A DNA stretch of 64,000 bases. Source: Saccharothrix sp. HUAS TT1 (GTDB lineage: Bacteria > Actinomycetota > Actinomycetes > Mycobacteriales > Pseudonocardiaceae). The notes under the pieces were generated by a model. It did not search any database and was not told where the DNA came from. It saw only the letters and a list, made by a program, of their open reading frames with translations. The position numbers were made by a program, and so were the translations under genes. Shown here piece after piece: positions 1 through 8,785 of the stretch (positions are counted from its first letter, which is position 1; every line of letters begins with the position of its first letter). The stretch is taken from contig NZ_CP160453.1 of assembly GCF_040744945.1 (NCBI RefSeq), forward strand, positions 7,130,001-7,194,000, given 5' to 3'.

Positions 1-2
1 GC

Positions 3-110
3 GGCCTGCGCGAACGGGTCACGGCGGCGGGTGGCACCCTGTCCGCGGGCCCGACCTCGCACGGGGGCTGGGCGGTCGAGGCCGTCCTGCCCGCCCGGGG
101 AGAAGCATGA
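3..110 (+). CDS. Sensor histidine kinase, C-terminal tail (partial)
   Basis: Only the last 35 codons lie in the window. They read GLRERV followed by a glycine-rich stretch and GGWAVEAVLPA, which matches the end of the HATPase domain of NarL-partner (DesK-type) histidine kinases. The TGA stop overlaps the ATG of the next gene (ATGA at 107-110), so the two are translationally coupled and form a two-component pair. The sensor part lies upstream of the window, so the stimulus cannot be inferred. Confidence 0.75.
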   Translation, partial: GLRERVTAAGGTLSAGPTSHGGWAVEAVLPARGEA

Positions 111-733
111 CGATCACCGTTCTCATCGCCGACGACCAGGCGATGGTCCGCACCGGCTTCCGCATGATCCTGTCCGCCGAACCGGGCATCGAGGTCGTCG
201 GCGAGGCCGTCGACGGTGTGGAGGCCGTGGCCCTGGCGCGCGACCTCGTCCCGGACGTCGTGCTGATGGACATCCGGATGCCCCGCCTGGACGGCCTGGA
301 GGCGCTGCGCCGGATCAACGGCCCGAGGGTCGTGGTGGTCACCACCTTCGACGACGACGAGCACGTGCGCGAGGCCCTGCGGCACGGGGCGTCCGGTTTC
401 GTGCTCAAGACCTCCGGCGCCACCCTGCTGGTGGAGGCGATTCGCGCCGCGGCCTCGGGCGAGGCGCTGGTGAGCCCGGCGATCACCGTTCGCCTGCTCC
501 GGGAACTGGCGGGCCGACGCGCTCAGCTCCGCGACGTGCCGCTGTCCCCACGGGAGCTGGACGTGGTGCTCCTGGTGGCCCGCGGGCGCACGAACGCCGA
601 GGTGGCGCACGCCCTGCACATCACGGTCGGCACGGTCAAGACGCACCTGGCGGCGGTCCAGGCGAAGCTGGGCGCCCGCAACCGCGTCGAGATCGCCGCC
701 TGGGCGTGGGAGTCCGGCTTGCTCGACGCCTGA
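107..733 (+). CDS. NarL/FixJ-family response regulator
   Basis: 208 residues, the usual length for the family. The receiver domain (about 1-120) has the acidic pair D9-D10, the phospho-acceptor D55 in VVLMDIRMP, the conserved Thr in VVVVTTF, and the conserved Lys in GFVLKTS. A LuxR-type helix-turn-helix (about 143-205) reads LSPREL, TNAEVA, TVKTHL. It overlaps the kinase stop by ATGA and should be phosphorylated by that kinase and bind DNA as a dimer. Its targets are not visible here. The family call is firm. Confidence 0.93.
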   Translation: MTITVLIADDQAMVRTGFRMILSAEPGIEVVGEAVDGVEAVALARDLVPDVVLMDIRMPRLDGLEALRRINGPRVVVVTTFDDDEHVREALRHGASGFVLKTSGATLLVEAIRAAASGEALVSPAITVRLLRELAGRRAQLRDVPLSPRELDVVLLVARGRTNAEVAHALHITVGTVKTHLAAVQAKLGARNRVEIAAWAWESGLLDA

Positions 734-903
734 GTCGCGTGCGCGTCAGCGGCGCCGGCCGGCACGCTCGTCACGAGCGGCGATCAGGTCACTCGTGCCT
801 CGCTTCGCCGTGGAGAACCCGCGACCGACTACCATCCGGGATCCGGCAGCACCGCAGTCGCGGTACGAGTGCCAACGCTTCCCGAGTGAAAGGTGCGCCC
901 GAA

Positions 904-1362
904 TTGCGCAGGTCCCTCTCGTCCTTCACCGGAGTGCTGGTCGCGGCGCTCGCCACGTTCGCGGTCGTCCCGGCCGGCGCCTCCGCGGCCCCGACGACCG
1001 GGGTCGACGTCCAGGCCACCGGTTGGACGACCATCCCGTCCAGCTACGCCACCAACCGCAACACGCCGGTGTTCAGCGCCTGCCGCGTCGCGCAGACGCC
1101 CGACACCATCACCTTGAAGGTGCGGGCCAAGCGCCCGAACACCGTCGCGGTGTCGATCAACGTCAACTGGAACAGCCGGCTCGACTTCACCGGCGCCGGG
1201 GGCAACGCCTACACCGAGAACTGGGGTCCGGCCAACTACGCGACCGTCAGGTTCACGATGAGCAAGACCAGTTACCAGGTCTTGAGCTGGCAGTCGGCCA
1301 CCGTCGGTTACGGCTACACCGCACCGAAGCGTCCGCCGCTGAACACCCTGAGCTGCCCGTAG
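904..1362 (+). CDS. Small exported protein of unknown function
   Basis: 152 residues with an N-terminal signal peptide: RR, then a hydrophobic core VLVAALATFAVV, then an AxA-type site near GASAA. The mature part of about 125 residues is rich in Thr, Asn and aromatic residues and holds two Cys that could pair, one in FSACRV and one near the C-terminus. I chose the TTG at 904 because GAAAGG lies about 10 bases upstream; an in-frame GTG at 886 would add six residues but has no ribosome site. No family is recognised. It is convergent with the PucR-type gene. Confidence 0.65.
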   Translation: MRRSLSSFTGVLVAALATFAVVPAGASAAPTTGVDVQATGWTTIPSSYATNRNTPVFSACRVAQTPDTITLKVRAKRPNTVAVSINVNWNSRLDFTGAGGNAYTENWGPANYATVRFTMSKTSYQVLSWQSATVGYGYTAPKRPPLNTLSCP

Positions 1363-1535
1363 GCAACCAACACCCGCGGCACTCCGATCCGCCCCCGTCA
1401 ACCGCGTTCGGCAGCGGGGTGGCCCCGTCACAGGCGCCCCGGCCGGCGAACGCGGCGTGCCGACCGCCGCCCCGGGTGTCGGGACTGCCCGAGTCCACCT
1501 CGTCGACGCGCGGACGCGGCACGGCGGAGCCGTGC

Positions 1536-2669
1536 CTAACCGCGCGCCAGCGCCACTGTGAGTTCGAGGACCCGCTCCGGCGAGGTGAGATCGCCGAACA
1601 GGTCGCGCAGCCGACCCATCCGGTACCGCACGGTCTGCGGGTGCACGAACAGCGACGCCGCCACCTCGTCCCGCCGCCCGTGGTGCAGCAGCCACGCCCG
1701 CAGCGTCTCCTCAAGCCGCCGCGCGGTCGCCGGCCGTTGATCGCGCAACGGCGCCAGCACCCGTGCGCGGAGGTCGGTGTAAGCCTCCGCATCGGCATTG
1801 AGCACCAGGTCGACCAGGCACTGCTCGGTGTCGCGGATGTCCGCGGACAGCGCACGGGCCCGCGTCGCCCGGACGAACGACGACACCACTCGCGTCCACG
1901 GCCGGGTCGGGCCGACCACGGCGGAGCGGTCCGCCAGCAGCTGCAGCAGGTGCCCGCGGTCCGCGTCCGGCGCCAGGAGCACGGCCGTCGAGTCCTGCGA
2001 GTCCTCCAGGAGCAGCGTGCGGGGGTCGAGCAGCCGATGCGCCGAGCGGGCTTGTGAGGATGGCAGCAGCACAGCCGTCAGGGAACCGGGAGGCGTCCAG
2101 TCCGCTCGTTCGGCGCCCGCGAGCAGCACGTCCTCGCCCTCGCCCGCGATCAGGTCACGGCAGAGCTGCTCCAGGTAGCGCTCCCGCGCCCGTCCTCGGA
2201 CGGCCAGTTCGTCGGCGTGCCCGGCGGCGCTGGCCGCGGACAGCTCGTCGATGTAGGCGAAGAGCAGCTCGGCGAACTTGGCGAGACCCCCGGCGGACAG
2301 ACCGGACGACACGGCTCCGGCGGCGAGACCTCGCCACGCCACCCGGGCGCCGACCCGGTAGGCGCTGAGCAAGGCATCCATCGAGCGGCCGTCGCGCACT
2401 TCGCCGCGCCCCAGCTCGTAGGCGGCCTCGGTGGCGTCCTCCTGGGTGCCCGCGCCGTCCGCCACGTCCAGGAAGTGGCCCAGCGCGGTGCGCACGGCGC
2501 GGCGGATCCTGCCGCCCATCCGGCCCGACAGCGCGCCCTCGTAGCTGGGCACCTCGTCGATCACCGCCTGGACCACCTCGTTGGCCGTGACCGGCAGCAA
2601 CGCCCGCAGCGCCGTGATCGTGGCGTGGTCGAGGCCGAACTCGGCGACGCCTCCGACAGCGCGGCTCAT
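1536..2669 (-). CDS. PucR/CdaR-type transcriptional regulator
   Basis: 377 residues. The C-terminal 50 residues form the PucR-type helix-turn-helix (about 328-375: DEVAASLFVHPQTVRYRMGRL, then a Leu-rich tail). The N-terminal part resembles the RsbRD/GGDEF-like sensory region of actinobacterial PucR proteins. The ATG at 2669 is preceded by GGGAG at good spacing; a longer in-frame start at 2705 has no such site. Only 83 bases separate it from the divergent ferredoxin reductase gene, so it probably controls the reductase/desaturase pair and itself. The ligand is unknown. Confidence 0.82.
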   Translation of the reverse strand: MSRAVGGVAEFGLDHATITALRALLPVTANEVVQAVIDEVPSYEGALSGRMGGRIRRAVRTALGHFLDVADGAGTQEDATEAAYELGRGEVRDGRSMDALLSAYRVGARVAWRGLAAGAVSSGLSAGGLAKFAELLFAYIDELSAASAAGHADELAVRGRARERYLEQLCRDLIAGEGEDVLLAGAERADWTPPGSLTAVLLPSSQARSAHRLLDPRTLLLEDSQDSTAVLLAPDADRGHLLQLLADRSAVVGPTRPWTRVVSSFVRATRARALSADIRDTEQCLVDLVLNADAEAYTDLRARVLAPLRDQRPATARRLEETLRAWLLHHGRRDEVAASLFVHPQTVRYRMGRLRDLFGDLTSPERVLELTVALARG

Positions 2670-2752
2670 TTGTTCTCCCAGTACAAATTCCACAGCAGAG
2701 TTCACGTCGTGCGGTCATGACTTTACGCCCTGAGCCACATCATGCTGGACAC

Positions 2753-3808
2753 ATGACAAGCGTCGCCCTCCGCACCAGGGCGTTGAGGCTGCTGGAGGCG
2801 GTCACGACGCCGCTGCTGCCCTCGGACTACCTCGACCTGGTCGCCCCGCTGCGCGCGGGCGCCGACCTGCGTGGCCGCATCGAGGCGATCCACCCCGAGA
2901 CCAGCGACGCGGCCACCATCGTGATCAAGCCCGGCCGCGGCTGGAGGGGCCACGTCGCCGGGCAGTACGTCCGGGTCGGCGTGGACGTCGACGGCGTGCG
3001 GCTGTGGCGGGCCTACTCCGTCACGTCGCCCGCGAACCGGGCCGACGGCCGCATCACGATCACCGTGAAGGCGATGCCGAACGGCAAGGTCAGCAACCAC
3101 CTGGTCCGCAGGGCCGAGCCGGGCGCGGTCATCCACCTCGACCAGGCCGCCGGCGACTTCGTGCTGCCCGCGACCAAGCCCGCGAAGGTGCTCTACCTGA
3201 CGGCCGGCAGCGGCATCACGCCCGCGATGGGCATGTTGCGCGACGCCGACCTCCCCGACGTGGTCGTGCTGCACTCCGCGCCGACCGGGGCGGACGTCAT
3301 CTTCCGCGACGACCTGCGCGACCTGGCCGCCGACGGGGCGATCCGGTTGATCGAGCGGCACACCGACACCGACGGCGTGCTCGACGTCGCCCGCCTCGAC
3401 GAGCACGTGCCCGACTGGGCCGAGCGCGAGACGTGGGCGTGCGGTCCGGCCGGCGTGCTCGACGCCGCCGAGGAGCACTGGGCGCGGCACGGCGTCGCCG
3501 ACCTCCTGCACACCGAGCGCTTCCGCCCCGCCGTGCTGGTGACTGGCGAGGGCGGCGCGGTCACGTTCACCGCCACCGACCGGACCGTCGAGGCCGACGG
3601 GTCCACGCCGCTGCTCGACGTCGGCGAGCAGGCGGGCGTGCTGATGCCGTCCGGCTGCCGCATGGGCATCTGCTTCGGCTGCGTCACGCCACTGCGCGCG
3701 GGCGCCGTCCGCGACCTGCGCACGGGTGAGGTCACCACGGCCGAGCCCGGCGTCCTCATCCAGACCTGCGTGTCCGCCGCGGCGGGCGCCTGCGAGATCG
3801 AGCGCTAG
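2753..3808 (+). CDS. Ferredoxin reductase-type electron donor for an acyl desaturase
   Basis: 351 residues. An FAD-binding domain (about 45-140; RAYSVTS is the flavin-binding RxYS motif) is followed by an NAD(P)-binding domain (LTAGSGITPAMGML) and a C-terminal plant-type [2Fe-2S] domain with ligands C302, C307, C310 and C339. The order matches Mycobacterium tuberculosis Rv3230c, which passes NADPH electrons to the stearoyl-CoA desaturase DesA3. The desaturase follows 11 bases downstream, so the two are surely one operon. An ATG at 2717 would extend it by 12 residues; I prefer 2753, which matches the family start. Confidence 0.88.
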   Translation: MTSVALRTRALRLLEAVTTPLLPSDYLDLVAPLRAGADLRGRIEAIHPETSDAATIVIKPGRGWRGHVAGQYVRVGVDVDGVRLWRAYSVTSPANRADGRITITVKAMPNGKVSNHLVRRAEPGAVIHLDQAAGDFVLPATKPAKVLYLTAGSGITPAMGMLRDADLPDVVVLHSAPTGADVIFRDDLRDLAADGAIRLIERHTDTDGVLDVARLDEHVPDWAERETWACGPAGVLDAAEEHWARHGVADLLHTERFRPAVLVTGEGGAVTFTATDRTVEADGSTPLLDVGEQAGVLMPSGCRMGICFGCVTPLRAGAVRDLRTGEVTTAEPGVLIQTCVSAAAGACEIER

Positions 3809-3819
3809 GAAGCGAGCAC

Positions 3820-4944
3820 ATGACCGCCATCGACCCCACCGCCCACCTGTCCGACCAGCAGGTCGAGCAACTCGGCCGCGAGCTGGACGCGTTGCGCGAC
3901 GAGGTGATCTCCAGTCGCGGTGAACGCGACGCGGCTTACATCCGCAAGGTCATCTCGGTGCAGCGCAAGCTCGAGGTGACCAGCCGGGGCGTGCTGCTGT
4001 TCTCCCTCTTCCCGCCCGCCTGGTTGATCGGCACCGCGGGCCTGTCCGTGGCCAAGATCCTGGAGAACATGGAGATCGGCCACAACGTCCTGCACGGGCA
4101 GTGGGACTGGATGCGCGACCCGAAGGTCCACTCCACGTCCTGGGAGTGGGACCACGTCTCGCCCGCCGCGCAGTGGAAGCACTCCCACAACGAGCTGCAC
4201 CACACCTACACCAACGTGATCGGCAAGGACAACGACCTCGGCTACGGCATCATGCGCGTCGACGAGGACCAGAAGTGGCACCCGTTCCATCTGGGCCAGC
4301 CGCTGTGGAACTTCGTCAACGCCTGCTTCTTCGAGTACGGCATCGCCGCGTACGACCTGGAGCTCGGCAAGAACCTGCACAAGCGCCGCCGCAAGGACCC
4401 CGAGTTCCGGGCGCGGGCCCGCGAGGTGGGCAAGAAGATCCGCAAGCAGGTCCTGAAGGACTACGTCATCCACCCGCTGGTGTCCGGCCCGTCGTTCCTC
4501 ACGACGCTCGCCGCGACGTTCACCGCGAACCTGGTCCGCAACCTCTGGAGCCACTCGGTGATCATGTGCGGCCACTTCCCAGAGGGGGTGCAGACCTTCG
4601 AACGCCGCTCGATCGTCGGCGAGACGCGCGGCCAGTGGTACCTGCGGCAGATGCTCGGCTCGGCCAACATCAGCGGCGGCAAGGTGCTGCACATCATGAC
4701 CGGCAACCTGTCGCACCAGATCGAGCACCACCTGTTCCCGGACCTGCCGAGCAACCGCTACGGCGAGATCGCGCCGAAGGTGCGGGAACTGTTCGACCGC
4801 TACGGCCTGGAGTACACCACCGGATCGCTGCCGAAGCAGCTCTTCTCGGCGTGGCGCAAGGTCTTCCGGCTGTCACTGCCGAACAGGCAGGTCAAGACGC
4901 CTGACCGCGTGAGTGCCCGTTTCCGGGCTACCGGGGTTGGGTGA
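3820..4944 (+). CDS. Membrane fatty-acid (acyl-CoA) desaturase, DesA3-like
   Basis: 374 residues. It holds the three His boxes of membrane di-iron desaturases: H88-NVL-H92, H123-NEL-HH128 and H299-QIE-HH304. Hydrophobic segments lie around residues 50-75 and 220-250. It should introduce a double bond (probably delta-9) into a long-chain acyl-CoA using electrons from the reductase encoded just upstream. A ribosome site (GGAAGCGAG) precedes the ATG. The last 17 bases overlap the coding end of a decayed IS5-type transposase on the other strand, so the final residues (after about LPNRQVKTPD) may come from the insertion. Confidence 0.9.
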   Translation: MTAIDPTAHLSDQQVEQLGRELDALRDEVISSRGERDAAYIRKVISVQRKLEVTSRGVLLFSLFPPAWLIGTAGLSVAKILENMEIGHNVLHGQWDWMRDPKVHSTSWEWDHVSPAAQWKHSHNELHHTYTNVIGKDNDLGYGIMRVDEDQKWHPFHLGQPLWNFVNACFFEYGIAAYDLELGKNLHKRRRKDPEFRARAREVGKKIRKQVLKDYVIHPLVSGPSFLTTLAATFTANLVRNLWSHSVIMCGHFPEGVQTFERRSIVGETRGQWYLRQMLGSANISGGKVLHIMTGNLSHQIEHHLFPDLPSNRYGEIAPKVRELFDRYGLEYTTGSLPKQLFSAWRKVFRLSLPNRQVKTPDRVSARFRATGVG

Positions 4945-5610
4945 GCCGGCGGGTGGTGATGCGGATCATGAACCCGCGGACCGCGCCTTCGTGGTGGCGG
5001 GGTAGGCGTTCGTAGTCGCGGACGCAGCGGCGGTGTCCGGTGATCCAGGCAAGACTTCGTTCGACCACCCACCTTCTGGGCAGCACGGTGAAGTACGGCG
5101 CCTGCGGACGTTGGCCGGTCTCCACCAGCAGGCGAAAGTTCTTCCGCGCCCAGTCGATCAGGGCGCCGGTGCAGCCGCCGTCGGCCCACACCAACGCCAC
5201 CCGACCGCCGGCGGTGGCGCGCATCCGCCGCAACAGACTGCGCGCACCGACTGCGAGTCCACCACCGCAGCCGACGGCGCCGCCACCCGGCCCTCCACCA
5301 GACGGACACGGTCACGCAACGCGTCGAGCAGCCGCTGCGACGCACCGACCTTCTCCCCAGCCGCGAAGCGCTCGTAGACCGTTGCCACGGCGGGAAGTCC
5401 ACAGGCAGGGCACGCCACTTGATGCCGTTGTCCACCGCGTGGAGGATCGCGTCCACGACCACCCGACGGCAGTACTTCTCCCACCGCCCGCCACGACCGG
5501 CCAGGCACGCCGGACCGGGCAACAGCGGGTCCAGCTCGGCCCACTGGGCGTCGGTGACGTCGGTGGGACACCGACCCGTTCGCCGGACAGGCTGGTGGGA
5601 CGAGACCAGG
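4928..5610 (-). pseudogene. IS5-family transposase relic
   Basis: The protein can be read only by changing frame. The N-terminus (VTDAQWAELDPLLPG to ALPVDFPPWQ) ends near 5395. The middle (TVYERFAAGE to AAVVDSQSVRAV) ends near 5240. The C-terminus (RMRATAGGRVALVWADGG to ITTRRLTQPR) runs to the TAG at 4928. About 45 residues that normally follow the SQSVR motif, including the conserved glycine/lysine stretch, are missing. The order and motifs are those of IS5 (IS112/IS1652-like) DDE transposases. It is inactive and overlaps the 3' end of the desaturase gene. Confidence 0.8.
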
Positions 5611-5667
5611 CGGCAGCACGGGGCACCCGCGGTGGAACCGCCCGCGGGGATCGAGCGCGGTGACAAC

Positions 5668-5750
5668 GGAACTCCTGGCAGAGCGGCGCCTCGACAACGT
5701 CCGATCTACCAGGAGTTCCCTCGTCTGCGCACCAAAGGCTCCCCACCTGC
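5668..5750. repeat. Mobile-element end with 11-bp inverted arms (copy A)
   Basis: GGAACTCCTGG (5668-5678) and CCAGGAGTTCC (5709-5719) are perfect inverted arms. From 5697 to 5750 the sequence is about 80% identical to 7126-7178, sharing ACGTCCGATC, CAGGAGT and GCACCAAAG. The two copies flank the serine hydrolase gene in the same orientation. They look like remnants of one type of insertion-sequence end. Confidence 0.6.
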
Positions 5751-5754
5751 ACCT

Positions 5755-5778
5755 GCACCGGCACCGGCACCGGCACCG
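5755..5778. repeat. Short tandem repeat, GCACCG x4
   Basis: Four exact copies of GCACCG in a row, just after mobile-element end copy A. It is a simple-sequence repeat with no visible role. Confidence 0.7.
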
Positions 5779-5852
5779 GGTACAAGGCTTGGCCCAGGTG
5801 GCCGCGTGGAATCCCGGCCAGGTCAGGCGGGGTCCCACATCCGGTCACCGGG

Positions 5853-6923
5853 TCAGCAGTAGACCGCCTCCAGCAGTGCCTCGCGGCCGGGGACCGGCCC
5901 GAAGTCCCAGGCCCAGCTCACCGCGAAGGTCATCCTCGTGCGGGTGTCCTCGCTGCTCACCACCGTGCTGGAGTAGCCCGTGACACGCCCGTTGTGGCCC
6001 CACACCCGCGTTCCGCACGACACCTCGTAGGTGACCAGCCCCAGCCCTCTCCCGTCCACCGTGGTCATCATTTCCCGCAGTTGGGCCGGGCGCAGCAGGC
6101 GGCCGTCCAGCAGCGCGTCCACGAAGCGGTTCAGGTCCGCCGTGGTGGAGATCATCTCGCCGGCCGCCCCGATGAACGACGGGTCGTGCTCGGTGACGTC
6201 GAAGACCTCGTCCTCGAACCTGAGGTAGGCGCGGGCGTGTGGACCGGGGATCTCCACCCGCGTGCCCGGCAGTGACGTTCCCCGCAGCCCGAGCGGGCGC
6301 AGGACGCGGTGCGTGATCGCGTCGGCGTAGGACCGCCCGGTGACCCGCTCGATCAGCATGCCCGCGACGACGTAGTTGGTGTTGGAGTAGCCGGACGCGG
6401 TACCGGGCTGGAACTCCAGCGGTTTGTCCGCGATCAGGGCGACCAACTCGGCCGGCGTGAAGGAGCGGAAGCCGGCGTCGTCGGGTAACTCGAACGTGTG
6501 GTCGGGCAGTCCGCTGGTGTGCCCGAGCAGGTGTCGCACGGTGATCGGGCCACCGTGCGGCAGCAGCCCGGGCAGGTAGCGCGACACGGGCGCGTCCAGT
6601 TCCACCCGCCGCTCACCGACCAGTTGCAGTACCACGGTGGCGACGAAGGTCTTGGTGATGCTGCCGATCCGGAACCGGCCGTCGATCGGCACCGGGTCCG
6701 GTGCGTCGATCCTGGCCGTGCCCGCGCGGGCGGTGAACTCGTGGTGCCCGTCCACGATCCGCACCTGCACCCCCTGCGCGCCGGTGGTGGTCATCTCGTC
6801 GAGCACCGACTGCACCATCTGGCGGTCGATCCGGTTCCCTCCCGGCACGGCCGCCGCTGTCCCGCCGACCCCCGCGACCATCAAGCCCACTGCGGCGGCG
6901 AGCGCAATCCCCCTCTTGATCAC
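5853..6923 (-). CDS. Exported serine hydrolase (class C beta-lactamase / D-Ala-D-Ala carboxypeptidase fold)
   Basis: 356 residues. A signal peptide (IALAAAVGLMVAGVGGTAAA) is followed by a beta-lactamase-type domain with all three catalytic motifs: S88-I-T-K91 (nucleophile and base), Y179-S-N181 and H310-N-G312. HTSGLPD, typical of the family, follows the first motif. The GTG at 6923 has GGGAGG eight bases upstream; the upstream in-frame ATG at 6986 lacks a ribosome site. It likely acts outside the membrane on peptidoglycan peptides, D-amino-acid amides or esters. Beta-lactam resistance cannot be claimed. Decayed IS material lies on both sides. Confidence 0.9.
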   Translation of the reverse strand: MIKRGIALAAAVGLMVAGVGGTAAAVPGGNRIDRQMVQSVLDEMTTTGAQGVQVRIVDGHHEFTARAGTARIDAPDPVPIDGRFRIGSITKTFVATVVLQLVGERRVELDAPVSRYLPGLLPHGGPITVRHLLGHTSGLPDHTFELPDDAGFRSFTPAELVALIADKPLEFQPGTASGYSNTNYVVAGMLIERVTGRSYADAITHRVLRPLGLRGTSLPGTRVEIPGPHARAYLRFEDEVFDVTEHDPSFIGAAGEMISTTADLNRFVDALLDGRLLRPAQLREMMTTVDGRGLGLVTYEVSCGTRVWGHNGRVTGYSSTVVSSEDTRTRMTFAVSWAWDFGPVPGREALLEAVYC

Positions 6924-7502
6924 CAACGTGTCCTCCCTGTCGACGTCGATGACATCCAGAATTCCCCTCCCGCGACACCGCGCCATCAGCCGGATGCCGC
7001 ACGGATGGCCGAGCCGCTCGCATCAGCGCGGCTCGACCATCCGTGCCGTTGAGCGCCCGGTCCGGGTGGTGAGTTCGCCAAGGCGAGACAGCTGGCGCGT
7101 TCGACGTGCAGGACGGTGCATAGCCACGTCCGATCCATCAGGAGTCCCCCGACTTCGCACCAAAGACCCTCCACTTGCCTCAGTTCGGAAACGGGCACTG
7201 CCGGGACGCGTCGCGGCCTGACCACATCGCCTGCGCTTCCACCCACGCCGGACGACGCCGCGCAACGCCTTCGTGCTGCTGCGCCTGCTCTGCACCTGGG
7301 GCGTCTTCTGCGGCACACCCGACAACCTCCACCACGTCGGCCTCCGCGTCGGCGCCGGACTCGTGCTCTGCCGACGGCAGGACGCTGACAGCGGCGCCGT
7401 CGTCGGGTTGTCCGGGGTGTGGTGTGTCGAGCCGGCGCGGCGGCGCGATGAACCGCCCACGTTCCGGCGGTCTGCGACGCCCTGGGAACGCTGACCTATG
7501 GC
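6924..7502. other. Intergenic region with mobile-element debris
   Basis: No gene could be supported. The region holds mobile-element end copy B (7126-7178) and then about 300 bases open in several frames whose translations resemble nothing I recognise. It leads into the DHFR-like stub and is probably decayed insertion DNA. Confidence 0.5.
7126..7178. repeat. Mobile-element end (copy B)
   Basis: 53 bases aligned to 5697-5750 with about ten differences; ACGTCCGATC, CAGGAGT and GCACCAAAG are conserved. The inverted partner arm seen in copy A is not obvious here. It is probably the end of a lost element. Confidence 0.55.
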
Positions 7503-7647
7503 ATGAACGTCTCGCTGGACGGTTACACGGTCGACGCGAACGGCGACCTCGGCTGGAGCACGCCGGACGACGAACTGCACCAGTACTGGAACGACCGGAC
7601 CGGGCAGATCGCGCTGTCCCTGTACGGGCGCAAGCTGAACCCATCAA
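7503..7647 (+). pseudogene. Dihydrofolate reductase-family (RibD C-terminal type) stub
   Basis: The first 48 codons read MNVSLDGYTVDANGDLGWS, then a segment with LHQYWNDRTG and ALSLYGRKL. This matches the N-terminus of actinobacterial DHFR-like (YyaP/RibD_C) proteins of about 190 residues. After about 7647 the similarity stops and the frame runs into unrelated sequence, so most of the domain is missing. It is a 5' remnant and probably not functional. Confidence 0.65.
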
Positions 7648-7747
7648 CGAATGCAGACAAGCCGCTCGACCAGAGGAACACCCGCGCTGTTCTACCGGCC
7701 GCGAACCCTGCCCCCACCTGGCTCAACGATCACTACGGTCCAGTCCC

Positions 7748-8448
7748 ATGACCACGATCACCACGCGCACGGTCCAGTACCCGGCCGATGGTCTGACGAT
7801 GATCGGGCACCTCGCGCTCCCAGCTGGTACCGACCGCCGGCCCGCGGTGCTGCTCGGACCAGAGGGGCCAGGGCTGAGCGACGTCGAGCGTCGCCGGGCC
7901 GACGCGCTCGCCGAACTGGGATACGTGGCACTGGCCTTCGACCTCCACGGCGGGCGCTATTTGAGCGACCCCGAGGAGATGCCGGCCCGTTGCCTGCCGC
8001 TGCTCGACAGCCCTGACCGGATGCGGGGCATCGGCCACGCGGCGCTGGACGTGCTGCGCGCCGAACCGCCGTCGGCTACGGCACCGGAGGCGCCATCGGG
8101 CTGGAACTCGGGCGCGACGGCGTCAACCTGCGCGCCATCGGGACCGTCAACGCACTGACCACGGGCCGACCGGGTGAGGCGGCGCGCATTCGCTGCCCGA
8201 TGTGGGCCGGGGTCGGCTCGGAAGACCCGATCACGCCGCCCGCTCAGCGGGACGCCTTCACCGCCGAGATGCAAGCCGCAGGCGTCGACTGGCGCCTCGT
8301 GGTCTACGGCGGCGCCTTGCACGCCTTCCACCACCCGCCGGTCGACCACCCAGTGGTCCCTGGCGTCGGCTACCACCCACGACACGCGCAGCGAGCCTGG
8401 CGCGATGTCCTCGACCTGCTCGCCGAGTGCCTGCCCGTGGCGGAGTGA
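7748..8448 (+). pseudogene. Dienelactone hydrolase-family protein, frameshifted
   Basis: Starting at the ATG at 7748, the first frame gives MTTITTRTVQYPADGLTMIG to ALDVLRAEPP. Near 8070 the homology jumps to a second frame that starts at VGYGTGGAIGLELGRDG and runs through NALTTGRPGEAARI and HAFHHPP to a stop at 8448. A piece of about 6-7 codons normally found between the two parts is gone, so a small deletion caused the shift. The active-site region reads GYGTGG without the usual Cys. Either it is a recent pseudogene or a sequencing error joins the parts. Confidence 0.7.
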
Positions 8449-8592
8449 TCTGGCCAGTCCAAGCTCAAGCCCCCGCTGACCGCCGCGATCCCTGGGCCCC
8501 ACTACCACGGCGAGCGGGGAGGGCTGCGGCTCGCCGGGAATCCACTTCGGCCGCCATGCCCTCCGCACGGCCTGCCCGACAGGCCGAGTGCC

Positions 8593-8745
8593 GCCGAACG
8601 CGTGCGGCTGAAGACGACGGCCTACGACCACGAGACTAAGCGAGTACCACCCAGGAGTTGGGACTGCATCTGAACACCGTGCGCTGCTGGCATCAAGCGG
8701 TCGACCTCGCCGCCAGGATCCAGGTCCGGCATCACCCTGCCTCGA
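8593..8745 (+). pseudogene. IS630-like transposase N-terminal scrap
   Basis: AERVRLKTTAY at 8593 and then, in another frame, QELGLHLNTVRCW at 8652 resemble the N-terminal region and helix-turn-helix of IS630-type transposases. Nothing of the DDE catalytic domain follows. The rest of 8449-8785 holds no recognisable gene. Confidence 0.4.
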
Positions 8746-8785
8746 TCACTTCTGTTCAGAGCCCTCTGCCGATCCTCTCGCGGTC

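Noticed and set aside
5755..5778. GCACCG repeats as a CRISPR-like array
   Set aside because: The units are six bases and contiguous, with no spacers.
7180..7647. A 155-codon minus-strand frame and overlapping plus frames in 7.1-7.6 kb
   Set aside because: None has a ribosome site with a recognisable protein, and the region overlaps the DHFR-like stub.
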